32,656 nt of DNA from Candidatus Omnitrophota bacterium (GCA_030695905.1 JAUYOL010000010.1:1-32656); one strand, 5' to 3'; shown: positions 15,346 through 23,787, numbered from the stretch's first letter. The notes: generated by a model not told the origin, from the letters alone. Made by a program: numbers and translations.

Positions 15346-16483
15346 AGGACAAGTCCTCCAGCAATCTTTGCAAGGTGCTTAAATCATGATGAAATGTAAG
15401 TGAAAATCTTAGGCGCGCCTCGCCCTGCGGCACCGTAGGCGGCCTTATCGGCAAAACCCACCATCCTTTGGCCCGGAGATCTTCCGCCGCGCGCTGGGTC
15501 TTCTTATTCTCACCGATTATTACCGGCACAATCTGCGAGGCCCCTTTTATCCCGAAATTCGCGCCTTTAAGATTATTACGAAAATAAGCTACATTATTTA
15601 ATAGCTTTTCTCTTCTATGCGGTTCTTCTCTTACAAGCTTAAGGCTTTCAAGATTACACGCAATGATCGAAGGCGGCAGGGCTGTCGAATATATAAAACT
15701 CCTGCACGTATTTATCAGATAATCCGCTGTCTCTCTTGAGGACGCTATGTAGGCTCCGAAGCTTCCCAGCGCCTTACTGAATGTGCCCATTATTATGTCT
15801 ATTCGATCGGATAAGCCCTCTTCTTCTGCTATGCCGGCGCCGTTCTTGCCGTATATGCCAGTAGCGTGAGCCTCATCCACCATTATATTGCAATCATACC
15901 GCTCCTTTAAATCGACGAGCTCTTTAAGCGGCGACCTATCCCCGTCCATGCTGAATACCGTCTCTGTAACTATCAGGGCTTTTTTAAACTTGCTTCTTTC
16001 TTTTTTAATTATATCTTCCAGATTATTGGCGTCATTATGTTTAAATCTAAATACTTTGGCGCGGGAGAGAAGGAGGCCGTCCACTATGCTGGCGTGGTTT
16101 AATTTGTCGGAAAATACACAATCATCTTTACCGTAAATAGAGTTAAAGACGCCTACATTTGCCTGATAACCCGAATTAAATATAAGCGCCGCTTCTTTAT
16201 TTTTGAAATCCGCTATTCGATCTTCGAGTTGATGATGAATCTCTAAATCTCCGCTTAGAAGGCGCGATGCGCTGCTTCCGGAGCCAAATTTATCGAGCGC
16301 TTCTTTAGAAGCCTCAACAAGCCTGGGGTGGCCCGCGAGCCCCAAATAATCATTTGAGGAGAGATCGATATACCTTTTCTCTCCGAAATATATACTGCCG
16401 TCTTTGCGGTAAGAAGCCGGACGAAGACGGCGCAAAAGACCTTCTTCCTCTTTCTTTAACAAAAATTCTTTCAACTCTTCCAT
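15332..16483 (-). CDS. bioF: 8-amino-7-oxononanoate synthase
   Basis: BioF condenses pimeloyl-ACP with alanine, releasing CO2, to make KAPA. The 383-residue PLP enzyme shows SSNDYLGLAGHPRL, GSGSSASRLLSGDLEIHHQLE, FNSGYQANVG, VDEAHATGIYGKNGAG and the PLP lysine in GTFSKALGSFGAY (Lys237). The ATG at 16483 lies inside the end of bioB (13-base overlap). Related AONS-family members use glycine or serine as substrate, but the bio operon settles the role. Confidence 0.96.
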   Translation of the reverse strand: MEELKEFLLKKEEEGLLRRLRPASYRKDGSIYFGEKRYIDLSSNDYLGLAGHPRLVEASKEALDKFGSGSSASRLLSGDLEIHHQLEDRIADFKNKEAALIFNSGYQANVGVFNSIYGKDDCVFSDKLNHASIVDGLLLSRAKVFRFKHNDANNLEDIIKKERSKFKKALIVTETVFSMDGDRSPLKELVDLKERYDCNIMVDEAHATGIYGKNGAGIAEEEGLSDRIDIIMGTFSKALGSFGAYIASSRETADYLINTCRSFIYSTALPPSIIACNLESLKLVREEPHRREKLLNNVAYFRNNLKGANFGIKGASQIVPVIIGENKKTQRAAEDLRAKGWWVLPIRPPTVPQGEARLRFSLTFHHDLSTLQRLLEDLSCVGI

Positions 16484-17388
16484 GCCTTCTTTATCTCTTC
16501 TATTAAAATTTTATCATCATCAAGGCTTCTTCCTTTTATGGTCAGATAACCGCCTATGAGCATGCCATTCGCTCCTGCCATAAAAGCGGTGGATTGAAAA
16601 TCCTTCAATACCGATTCTCTGCCGGCCGCTATCTTCACTATTTTATCTTTCAGGATGATTCTAAATATGGCAATGGTTCTTATCGCGTCCTGCGGCGATA
16701 GCCTCTCGACATTTTCGAGCGGCGTCCCCTTTATGGGCACAAGTATATTTATCGGCACCGAGTCTACATCCAACTCTTTAAGAACGAGCGCCATCTCTAT
16801 CCTATCGTCCCAGGTTTCGCCCATGCCTATTATGCCGCCCGAGCAGACTTCTAATCCCACGCTCTTGGCCGCCTTTATAGTATCGACCCTTTCCTGAAAA
16901 GTATGAGAGGTGACTATCTTGGAAAAATAACGCGGTGATGTCTCGATATTGTGGTGGTATCTGGAGACGCCCGCCTTTTTTAACCGGCCCAGGCTATCTT
17001 TATCCAATTTTCCTAGCGAGGCGCACATATCTATACCTACTTCTTTGGTGACCTGCGATACAGCCTCGATGATTTTATTAAGCTCATCCTTAGTGAGGGT
17101 GGCTCCGCTTGTGACCACGTCGAACCTGTGGGCGCCTATCTCTTTTGCCCACCGGGCCGCTTTGATAATCTCGTCTTTGGTCTTAAGCGGATATCTCGAT
17201 GCTTGCGTCTTATGCCGTAATGATTGCGCGCAAAATTTACAATCCTCGCCGCATAAACCTGACTTGGCGTTCATAATGTTGCATAATTCCAACTCATCGC
17301 CTCTGGCCTCTTGCCTTACACGGCCCGCTTTCAGTATAAGCTCATCAAGCGGCATATCCAAAAGCGCGCTTATTTCAGATCTATCCAT
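16471..17388 (-). CDS. bioB: Biotin synthase
   Basis: BioB is the radical SAM enzyme that inserts sulfur into dethiobiotin. The 305-residue protein carries the radical SAM motif CGEDCKFC (Cys46, Cys50, Cys53), the following AQS, the GAHRFDVVTSGATL stretch, YHHNIETSPRYF and VCSGGIIGMGET. It is first in bioBFHCDA. A strong GGGAGG lies about six bases before the ATG, and the promoter and BirA-like operator are 30-85 bases upstream. At 305 residues it is slightly shorter than the E. coli enzyme. Confidence 0.96.
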   Translation of the reverse strand: MDRSEISALLDMPLDELILKAGRVRQEARGDELELCNIMNAKSGLCGEDCKFCAQSLRHKTQASRYPLKTKDEIIKAARWAKEIGAHRFDVVTSGATLTKDELNKIIEAVSQVTKEVGIDMCASLGKLDKDSLGRLKKAGVSRYHHNIETSPRYFSKIVTSHTFQERVDTIKAAKSVGLEVCSGGIIGMGETWDDRIEMALVLKELDVDSVPINILVPIKGTPLENVERLSPQDAIRTIAIFRIILKDKIVKIAAGRESVLKDFQSTAFMAGANGMLIGGYLTIKGRSLDDDKILIEEIKKAWKS

Positions 17389-17417
17389 TACCTGCCTCCC
17401 AAACTGTATTTTATATT

Positions 17418-17446
17418 CAGTATACCCGATGTAACCACCACCGTCA
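17418..17446 (-). promoter_or_regulatory. bio operon promoter
   Basis: The minus strand has TTGACG (17446-17441), a spacer of exactly 17 bases and TATACT (17423-17418). Ten of 12 bases match the sigma70 consensus. Transcription should begin about 22 bases before the bioB ATG, leaving a leader with GGGAGG as ribosome-binding site. The -35 lies inside the right half of the BirA-like operator. Confidence 0.85.
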
Positions 17447-17473
17447 ACCTGTAATATGGTTATGGGTTTACAA
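17440..17473. promoter_or_regulatory. BirA-type biotin operator
   Basis: The plus strand reads CCGTCAACC, 16 bases, GGTTTACAA. The E. coli BirA operator is TTGTAAACC, 16 bases, GGTTTACAA, so one half site is identical and the other keeps GTnAACC with the same spacing. The site covers the -35 of the bio promoter and would block it when biotin-loaded BirA binds. A birA gene with a DNA-binding domain is not in the window, so the regulator is inferred. Confidence 0.8.
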
Positions 17474-17527
17474 TATGGAACCTAAGCCTACGGTTATGGT
17501 CAGCACAAGCCACCTAAATATACATAT

Positions 17528-17780
17528 AAATTTTCTCCACCCACAGTAGCCCCCGAGAGATGGGGTACCTCGCGGGAACGCTTACTTTTCCCCTGCGAGG
17601 AAAAGTAAGCTCGGACTCATTGCTCGCTCTCCCGCCAAATAGTGTAGAATAGCCCTATATATTATATAGTGGCCTTGTTTTTAAAGGTATTTGGCGGGAA
17701 CCATGCCCGCTCGCAATTCGTACGTCCCGCTCAATACCCCATCCCTCGGGGGACACATTAGATATGGGTGGAGAAAATTT
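17528..17780. mobile_element. 253-bp palindromic, MITE-like element
   Basis: The ends are perfect 16-bp inverted repeats: AAATTTTCTCCACCCA at 17528-17543 and its complement at 17765-17780. A second pair lies inside: CCCCCGAGAGATGGGGTA at 17550-17567 against 17735-17752, with one mismatch. Within these arms are a 12-bp hairpin (17580-17591 with 17599-17610, GCTTACTTTTCC) and an 11-bp pair (CCCGCCAAATA at 17631-17641 with 17688-17698). The element stops two bases before the pabC stop codon and fills most of the 394-base gap before the bio promoter. It has no coding capacity. A non-autonomous transposable element or a large structured RNA/terminator would both fit. Confidence 0.75.
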
Positions 17781-17782
17781 AC

Positions 17783-18649
17783 TTACTTCAGTATTTCTCT
17801 GATGACTTGCTTCTGATATGAGATGTGGAGCAGTTTTGTGATGGGGCTGACTATCCCGGCACCGATTCGTTTCGAATCAACTTTGGTGACCGGCAGGACT
17901 TCGGCTAATGAATTAGTAAGGAATACTTCATCGGCTTGGATCAATTCCCTACGGGAAACAGCCTTTTCTCTTATAGATATTTTAAGCTTTTTGGCTATTT
18001 CTATGATAACGCTTCTCGTTACGCCCGGCAACACTCCGCTATTTATAGAAGGCGTTATAATATGATCTGATTTTACAAGGAATATATTGCTTGTGGCGCC
18101 TTCGGTAATATGCCCTTTTGTATTGGTGAGTATAGCTTCGTCAAAACCGGCTGCCTGCGCATCGAATCGAGCCAGGATAAAATTAAGATAGTTGGCCGTT
18201 TTGATATTTGATAATGGCGAATACTCGTTAGTAGCACCTGTGATTTTTGCCGCTACCCCTTTTGAAAACATCCATTCGGGGTACCCATCGAAATTCTTTG
18301 CGACTATTATGAGGTTTGGCGTGAAACTATCTTTATAACCTATGCCGAACCTTCCCTGCCCCCTTGTCACCACAAGACGCGCATAGGCGCTCTTAAGCTT
18401 ATTGGCTCTTAAAGTCTTGTTAATAGCTTCTTTTAAATAATCCTTTGTATATGTGTGCCTGATCTTAAGCACCCTTAGTGATCTGATAAGCCTGTCCAGA
18501 TGCTTGTCCAGCCTGAATATCACACCGGCATAGCCTCTCATCGTCTCAAACACCGCGTCACCGTAAAGAAATGACCTGTCAAATATGGAGATCTTCGCGT
18601 TATCCGCGTTAAGTAACTTCCCGTTTATATATATTTTTTCATTCATCAT
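17783..18649 (-). CDS. pabC: Aminodeoxychorismate lyase (class IV PLP enzyme)
   Basis: The 288-residue fold type IV PLP protein starts IYINGKLLNADNAKISIFDRSFLYGDAVFETMR (shown in part by family), has the PLP lysine in SNIKTANYLN and the EGATSNIFLV and GVLPGVTRS cofactor-phosphate segments. Branched-chain and D-amino acid aminotransferases share this fold. The four-base overlap with pabB points to PabC, which splits aminodeoxychorismate into p-aminobenzoate and pyruvate for folate synthesis. The symbol depends on this context. It is the last gene of the long minus-strand run that begins with the hydrogenase genes. Confidence 0.8.
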   Translation of the reverse strand: MMNEKIYINGKLLNADNAKISIFDRSFLYGDAVFETMRGYAGVIFRLDKHLDRLIRSLRVLKIRHTYTKDYLKEAINKTLRANKLKSAYARLVVTRGQGRFGIGYKDSFTPNLIIVAKNFDGYPEWMFSKGVAAKITGATNEYSPLSNIKTANYLNFILARFDAQAAGFDEAILTNTKGHITEGATSNIFLVKSDHIITPSINSGVLPGVTRSVIIEIAKKLKISIREKAVSRRELIQADEVFLTNSLAEVLPVTKVDSKRIGAGIVSPITKLLHISYQKQVIREILK

Positions 18650-19926
18650 ATAGCCAGCGCCTCTTCTTCCGACTCCACACCGATGGCCCGCATCATGCCC
18701 CTGGCCTTATCAAGTGTTTCTGAATATTCTTTTTCCGGATCCGAGTCATATACTATACCGCCGCCGACCTGAAAATATAATTTCTTTCCCTTCACCACAA
18801 TGGTCCTTATCGCGATTGATGTGTCCATATTTCCGTCAAACGAGATATACCCTATCGCGCCGGTATAGATGGATCGCTTTACGGGTTCAAGCTCTTCTAT
18901 TATCTCCATGGAGCGTATCTTGGGCGCGCCTGTTATAGACCCGCCCGGAAATGTCGCCATCAGGCAGTCTATTGCATCGATCTTTCTTTTTAGCTTGCCG
19001 GAGACCGTCGAAACGAGATGAAATACTGTAGAATATTTTTCCAGCTTAATAAACTCTGTCGGTTTCACGGAGCCATATTCGCATAGCCGGCCTAAATCAT
19101 TTCTTTCAAGATCCACGATCATGATATGCTCTGCCCTGTCCTTGTAACTTTTGACGAGTTCGTTTCTATTAAATTCATCCATTACAGGATCCGCAGAACG
19201 CGGACTGGTTCCTTTTATAGGCCTTGTCTCTATATAAGAACCTCTCTTCATCAAAAATCTTTCCGGAGAGGAGCTTATAACGTTACAGTCTCCGAAATTT
19301 AAATAGGAAGAAAATGGCGCCGGGCTAAAATTCCTTAGCCTTAGATACAACTCATAGGGATCCATATCAAGACGCGATTCAAATCTTTGCGAGAGATTGA
19401 CCTGATATATATCGCCTCTTCTTATATATTCCTTCGCCCTGTTTATGGCTTTTATATACTCTTCTTTCGAAAAATTCGATTTTAAAGCGGGGGTTTTTAG
19501 AATTGGTGCATTGTCTATATCTTGATCCGATGTATCCATCCTTAACTTATCATAAACATGTATCTTGTGATAAAAACCAACTATACAGTCCGGGATTCCT
19601 ATATCGTCTCTGGCGACATCCGGCAATTTTTCGATAAAATCTTTCATGTCATACCCGAAATATCCTACGGCAGCGCCTCTTTTTGACTTATAGTTTTTCA
19701 GGATATCCTTCAGCACGACAAATGGATTGGCCCTAACGCGTTCGGTTCTGCCGTCGGACCATTCCAATATTATAGAATCTTTTTTACTTTTAAATACCAG
19801 AAATGGATCGGAACCCATTAAGGAGTATCTGGATATTTTACTGTGGCAAGTTGCGCTATCCAGAAAAAAACTGTATGGGCGCGAAGACATGTTCCTGAAG
19901 ATTTCCTGCGGGGATGTTTTTTTCAA
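18646..19926 (-). CDS. pabB: Aminodeoxychorismate synthase component I
   Basis: PabB aminates chorismate to 4-amino-4-deoxychorismate, the first step to p-aminobenzoate. The 426-residue protein has the chorismate-binding fold, with ETRPIKGTSPR at 233-243. The lysine of PIKGT (Lys238) marks PabB; anthranilate synthase has PIAGT. Further marks are DRAEHIMIVDLERNDLGR, FPGGSITGAPK and the C-terminal GGGIVYDSDPEKEY. The start is TTG overlapping the hycI stop (TTGA), with AGAGG seven bases upstream; an ATG at 19890 is possible but would cut a conserved-looking N-terminus. The amidotransferase partner PabA is not in the window. Confidence 0.92.
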   Translation of the reverse strand: MKKTSPQEIFRNMSSRPYSFFLDSATCHSKISRYSLMGSDPFLVFKSKKDSIILEWSDGRTERVRANPFVVLKDILKNYKSKRGAAVGYFGYDMKDFIEKLPDVARDDIGIPDCIVGFYHKIHVYDKLRMDTSDQDIDNAPILKTPALKSNFSKEEYIKAINRAKEYIRRGDIYQVNLSQRFESRLDMDPYELYLRLRNFSPAPFSSYLNFGDCNVISSSPERFLMKRGSYIETRPIKGTSPRSADPVMDEFNRNELVKSYKDRAEHIMIVDLERNDLGRLCEYGSVKPTEFIKLEKYSTVFHLVSTVSGKLKRKIDAIDCLMATFPGGSITGAPKIRSMEIIEELEPVKRSIYTGAIGYISFDGNMDTSIAIRTIVVKGKKLYFQVGGGIVYDSDPEKEYSETLDKARGMMRAIGVESEEEALAI

Positions 19927-20420
19927 GCCAAAGCCTCTGTTAAAATATCTGCCAGATTATCTATGCTTGACTTAACCTCATCACTCAACGGCTCTCCGAA
20001 AGCTATGCTCTTAGGCTGTATCGAGACCGCGAAGATGCCAAGATTGTCTTTGCCTGTCATTAAAAGATCCGTAAAAAGCCTTATGGAAGAATTATGTGTG
20101 GACAGCCCTGACCCTGAAATCTCATTTAGGGAAAGCACTTTTATGCCGCCGGGCATCGCCTTAAAATCAGCGGCGTCGACCAATATGATAGTATCGCATG
20201 ATGTAGAAAGTATAGGAAAGATGTAATTTTCCGGAACGGTACCGCAATCGAAAAGACAGGCCTTTGTGTTTTTCTTCTTTAAGCTCTCTATAAGCTTCGG
20301 GCCGCATCCGTCGTCGCCGCGCATTATGTTACCTATGCCTACTATAGCAACAACGCCGCGTACCCTACTCTTGATCTCGGTCTTTATACCGCTGCTGGAA
20401 ACAATATCAGAATTTTTCAA
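19923..20420 (-). CDS. hycI: [NiFe] hydrogenase maturation endopeptidase, HycI type
   Basis: The 165-residue protease removes the C-terminal tail of the hydrogenase large subunit once nickel is inserted. Family marks are VGIGNIMRGDDGCGP, with the first metal-binding aspartate, the second in ILVDAADFKAMPG and the histidine in STHNSSIRL. The start is TTG at 20420, overlapping the end of the ferredoxin gene by 14 bases; no other start is available before the conserved core. About 25 residues precede the core and are unlike the family. Its substrate should be the large subunit encoded at 26867-28066, which still has a tail to be cut. Confidence 0.92.
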   Translation of the reverse strand: MKNSDIVSSSGIKTEIKSRVRGVVAIVGIGNIMRGDDGCGPKLIESLKKKNTKACLFDCGTVPENYIFPILSTSCDTIILVDAADFKAMPGGIKVLSLNEISGSGLSTHNSSIRLFTDLLMTGKDNLGIFAVSIQPKSIAFGEPLSDEVKSSIDNLADILTEALA

Positions 20421-21030
20421 TTGTGGTCTTTCTCTTGCATTTCGCGCACAGGACCTTTATCCTGTCGGCCCTGGTCAATGAGGCGTCGGAGGCTACCTGC
20501 AGGACATCCTCTGAAAATCCCATCGATTTCAATGAAGAGACAAAAAGGGTCGGATTTGAGAATGCCAGAGGCCCGAGCTTCTTTACTATCCATTCCAGAT
20601 GCGCTTTCGCCGTTATGACATCGCCGCATATCTCGCAAAGGGCCAACTCCTTCTCGTCCGTCTGGGAAACCATCTTTGACCTGTCATATCCGGCCAGGTC
20701 AAACTTTGTAGTATGCTTTATCCCGGGCGGATTATCATCTCTTGTGGTACAAAGAGCGCTGCATTGGCCGCAATAATGGCATTCGTCGAGATGCAAGGTC
20801 ATCTTTCTCGTTGCTTTATCCTTTGTCACCACATCTTTAAACTCTATCGCCCTGACAGGGCATACCAGAGAACAGGCTGTGCAGGCTATGCATCCTTCAT
20901 TAGAGTATTCCGGTTTTCCCCGGAATCTTTTTGCAGGCTCAATGGGTTTGCGCGGAAACTTTATAGTGTATGGCCCTACCAACAAAGCCTTGGTCGCTTC
21001 TATAATCTCTCTTATTTTAGGATATCTCAT
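20407..21030 (-). CDS. NuoI/HycF-like 2x[4Fe-4S] ferredoxin subunit with extra cysteine pairs
   Basis: The 207-residue subunit relays electrons inside the hydrogenase complex. Two ferredoxin motifs bind [4Fe-4S] clusters: Cys47, 50, 53, 57 (CIACTACSLVCP) and Cys84, 87, 90, 94 (CHYCGQCSALC). The N-terminal LLVGPYTIKFPRKPIEP is like that of NuoI and MbhN. Unusually, a tail of about 75 residues contains two further pairs, Cys132/Cys135 (LCEICGD) and Cys195/Cys198 (LCAKCKRKT), suggesting a zinc or rubredoxin-like site. It follows the antiporter genes after a gap of 37 bases, the longest in the operon. Confidence 0.9.
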   Translation of the reverse strand: MRYPKIREIIEATKALLVGPYTIKFPRKPIEPAKRFRGKPEYSNEGCIACTACSLVCPVRAIEFKDVVTKDKATRKMTLHLDECHYCGQCSALCTTRDDNPPGIKHTTKFDLAGYDRSKMVSQTDEKELALCEICGDVITAKAHLEWIVKKLGPLAFSNPTLFVSSLKSMGFSEDVLQVASDASLTRADRIKVLCAKCKRKTTIEKF

Positions 21031-21067
21031 ATTTAAAGTAATTTCACTATGTTAGACGCGTGCCTTA

Positions 21068-21403
21068 TCAGGTTTTTTCTCCTGTGTTGGCCGAATATTC
21101 ATCCTTAATCGTGCCCTTCCACGGTTTCACCCCGGATTTATACGCGCCCCTGGCCAAAGCGTGCGCGGATACGGGCGCCGTAAGTATTATGAAGAAAAGG
21201 CATAGAAGAGCCTTTATGCCCGTTGGGCTAAACCCTTTAAATAAGAATAGGCCCAAAAGTATACCGCATGTGCCGAGTGTCACGCATTTTGCCGCTGCCT
21301 GAAGGCGCCCATACACATCAGGAAATCTTATTAATCCCACGCACCCGAAAAAGTCGAATGCGAGACCTGTAATAATAAGTGCTATTCCTATGTTTTCATT
21401 CAT
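21068..21403 (-). CDS. mnhG: Mrp/Mnh-type cation:proton antiporter subunit G
   Basis: The 111-residue membrane protein has three hydrophobic segments and the family pattern ITGLAFDFFGCVGLIRFPDVYGRLQAAAKCVTLGT. MrpG is a small subunit of the multi-subunit Na+(Ca2+)/H+ antiporter and is also a part of Mbh-type hydrogenases. The ATG at 21403 is preferred over an in-frame ATG at 21421 because a GGGGGG run lies about ten bases before it. It overlaps the end of mnhF by eight bases. Confidence 0.9.
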   Translation of the reverse strand: MNENIGIALIITGLAFDFFGCVGLIRFPDVYGRLQAAAKCVTLGTCGILLGLFLFKGFSPTGIKALLCLFFIILTAPVSAHALARGAYKSGVKPWKGTIKDEYSANTGEKT

Positions 21404-21758
21404 CGAAATCCTGCCCCCCAAGGTGCTTTGATAGAGCCATTATGCCTATGAAACTTTGCAGAGCCCAGACTATCCCTATATCCAAATACCAGTCCCTCCC
21501 GGTCGGAAGGCTTAAGACAGAACAAAAACCTACTATAAGTATCCCAAGCATATCTATGGCGACTGCCCTGTCAACAGCAGTCGGCCCTTTCAATATACGG
21601 TACAGGCATAGAAATGAGCATAACAGGATAAACATCAATGCGCGCGAAAGAAAATTTGACTGCCATCTTAAGATAGACGGTATAGGGCAGAATAATATTA
21701 TACCGACGGCGGTAATAGTTCCTATTACACCCAATAAATACGAGGTTCTCCTGCCCAT
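21396..21758 (-). CDS. mnhF: Mrp/Mnh-type antiporter subunit F
   Basis: This 120-residue membrane protein carries the MrpF signature LYRILKGPTAVDRAVAIDMLGI and ends IGIMALSKHLGG. Typical MrpF has about 90 residues with three helices. Here an additional hydrophobic segment (YLLGVIGTITAVGIILFC) precedes the usual first helix, making four likely membrane segments. The start directly follows the mnhE stop (TAG-ATG), which supports the longer form. Confidence 0.9.
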   Translation of the reverse strand: MGRRTSYLLGVIGTITAVGIILFCPIPSILRWQSNFLSRALMFILLCSFLCLYRILKGPTAVDRAVAIDMLGILIVGFCSVLSLPTGRDWYLDIGIVWALQSFIGIMALSKHLGGQDFDE

Positions 21759-22283
21759 CTATTCAAAAACCTTTCTTAGTATATTCTCGAATTTTTCCAC
21801 TACCGGAAGCCTGCTTGTGCAATTTTCATTGCAGTCCTCTCTTACATATATCCAATGCACATATAGGATCCCTTTTTCTTTATCAATATCAACGCTCGTT
21901 GTCCCCGGTGTAAGCGTTATCGAATTCGCGAGGAATGTGAGCCCTATATCCGATTTTAAATTAACTTTTACCGCGACAGTTCCCGGCCTTATCGGCAGGT
22001 CCGGATGCAAAACCCTGCCCGCCACATCTATATTTGCCTTAAGACATTCCCATAGAAACACCGGCACGTATACCAAAAACCAGGAGAATCTCTTTGTATA
22101 ATCTATTAAGCTGTATTTTTTGGCGGCATTCTTCCCGTCGATCTGCGCCGCCAGGTCTATCGTCATATACGTAACAAATGCCGATGTCAATACGCCTATT
22201 ATAATATCAACTTTGCCAAGAGGATAGCTTAGTCCGCACCAAATAGCGAACCAGAATATGAATAAGATGACCTTCTTTATCAT
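21759..22283 (-). CDS. mnhE: Mrp/Mnh-type antiporter subunit E
   Basis: The 174-residue subunit has hydrophobic N-terminal segments (ILFIFWFAIWCGLSY and the following one) and a C-terminal cytoplasmic domain with the family stretch NSITLTPGTTSVDID and LYVHWIYV. MrpE supports antiporter assembly and also occurs in Mbh-type hydrogenases. The start overlaps the mnhD stop by four bases. Confidence 0.92.
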   Translation of the reverse strand: MIKKVILFIFWFAIWCGLSYPLGKVDIIIGVLTSAFVTYMTIDLAAQIDGKNAAKKYSLIDYTKRFSWFLVYVPVFLWECLKANIDVAGRVLHPDLPIRPGTVAVKVNLKSDIGLTFLANSITLTPGTTSVDIDKEKGILYVHWIYVREDCNENCTSRLPVVEKFENILRKVFE

Positions 22284-23782
22284 TTTACATACCCCATTAG
22301 AAGGCTGGCATATTCCCTGCCTCTCACGAGCACCGCTATGGCATCTCCGAGAAATGAACGGCCTATATTCGGCATGAGGAGCAGCACGCTAAATATGGAT
22401 AAGGCCGCCAATATCACCATAGGAAGCGCGACGGCCAAGGAAATTCTTTTCTTCTCCAGTATCTTTGCGGCGTTCTCCTGCCCTGAACCGAAAAGTATGG
22501 GCGTAACCGCCTTAAAATAATAACCTATAGTTAATATGCCTACAGCAGTCGCCACAAACGCAAGAACGGGCCTACCCGCCTGGATGCACGCAAAAATTAT
22601 AATTATCTTACTCCAAAATCCGCCCAGCGGGGGTATGCCGCACACAGACATCGAGCCTATAAGATTCGTATAACCTACCAGCGGAGACTTCGCCAGGATA
22701 CCGGGCATTCTTTTTAAGTTCCCGGTACCTGCAATTTTTTTAATAGCTCCCGCGTTTAAGAAAAGCAGTGATTTAAAAATGCTGTGGTTAAACAGATGGA
22801 ATAATCCTCCCATTATCGCGAGCGGCGTACCGACGCCTATACCCAGCATCACATAGCCTATCTGGCTTATGCTCGAATACGCAAGAAGGCGTTTTATGCC
22901 GGTCTGTCCGAATGCCATCAGGCTGCCTACTAACATAGAAGCAACCGCCAGCGCTATAAGTATCGCGGAAATCTTGGCAGACATGCCGAAGACATTAAAA
23001 AATATTCTTGAAATAACATATATGCCAAGCGCTTTCCCGACAAGGCCTGCCATGGCGGCAGATACCGGCGCGGGCGCCCTGGAATACGCGTCCGGAAGCC
23101 ATGCATGAAAAGGAACGAGCGCGGCTTTTAGCCCAAACCCCATAAGGAACAGCGCGCCCGCGAATAGCGCCACCCTGTCCGCTCCGGCGCCGGACATACT
23201 AAGCGCGATATCGGCCATATTAAGCGTTGACGCGTGGCTATAAACAAACGCTATCCCCAGGACGATGAAGCTGGAACCGACAGCGCCCATAACGGCATAT
23301 TTGAAAGACGCTTCCAGGTCAGGCGCCTCTACGCCAAACGCGACCAAAGAATAGGCGGCTATCGCGGCTATCTCAAGGAAGACATACAGATTAAACAGAT
23401 CACCCGAGATCAGCACTCCATTCATCCCGGCGACCATCAGTGCAAACAAAGAGAAAAATTTCCATGTATCGGTATATCTTTTCATATATTCCGTGGAATA
23501 TATCGCTATTAAAAGAGCTATCATATTGACTATGACCAGCATAAAGCACGACAGGCCATCCACAACCATAGATATGCCTACAGGCGCCGACCACTTGCCG
23601 AGGCTATATGTGAGCATCTTGCTGACCCTTACCATTTGCGCTATATACAATGTAAGTAAAAACAGCGCCGATGTAGCGGCAACAGCTATAATCCCGCCAA
23701 AAGATTTTACCCTCTTGCCGAATATCGGTATAAAAAATCCTGCGGCAAGCGGAATAATCACAAGATAAGAAATTAAGCTCAT
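22280..23782 (-). CDS. mnhD: Mrp/Mnh-type antiporter subunit D (NuoN/NuoL-like ion channel subunit)
   Basis: The 500-residue protein has about 14 membrane segments of the proton-translocating antiporter family of Complex I. It shows the family stretch LKAALVPFHAWLPDAYSRAP, then APVSAAMAGLVGKALGIYVI with the channel lysine, and RLLAYSSISQIGYVMLGIG. A glutamate lies in the early helix LFNLYVFLEIAAIAAYSL, as in MrpD and NuoN. With the NuoL-like subunit it makes two antiporter-like modules in the complex. Spacing to mnhC is five bases. Confidence 0.93.
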   Translation of the reverse strand: MSLISYLVIIPLAAGFFIPIFGKRVKSFGGIIAVAATSALFLLTLYIAQMVRVSKMLTYSLGKWSAPVGISMVVDGLSCFMLVIVNMIALLIAIYSTEYMKRYTDTWKFFSLFALMVAGMNGVLISGDLFNLYVFLEIAAIAAYSLVAFGVEAPDLEASFKYAVMGAVGSSFIVLGIAFVYSHASTLNMADIALSMSGAGADRVALFAGALFLMGFGLKAALVPFHAWLPDAYSRAPAPVSAAMAGLVGKALGIYVISRIFFNVFGMSAKISAILIALAVASMLVGSLMAFGQTGIKRLLAYSSISQIGYVMLGIGVGTPLAIMGGLFHLFNHSIFKSLLFLNAGAIKKIAGTGNLKRMPGILAKSPLVGYTNLIGSMSVCGIPPLGGFWSKIIIIFACIQAGRPVLAFVATAVGILTIGYYFKAVTPILFGSGQENAAKILEKKRISLAVALPMVILAALSIFSVLLLMPNIGRSFLGDAIAVLVRGREYASLLMGYVK

Positions 23783-23787
23783 AAAAA

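Noticed and set aside
17528-17780. CRISPR array
   Set aside because: The repeats here are inverted and unique in sequence, not evenly spaced direct repeats; no array was seen anywhere in the window.
21379-22101. 240-codon plus-strand open frame
   Set aside because: It is antisense to mnhF and mnhE, which have clear family motifs and tight operon spacing. The antisense peptide shows no recognisable domain.
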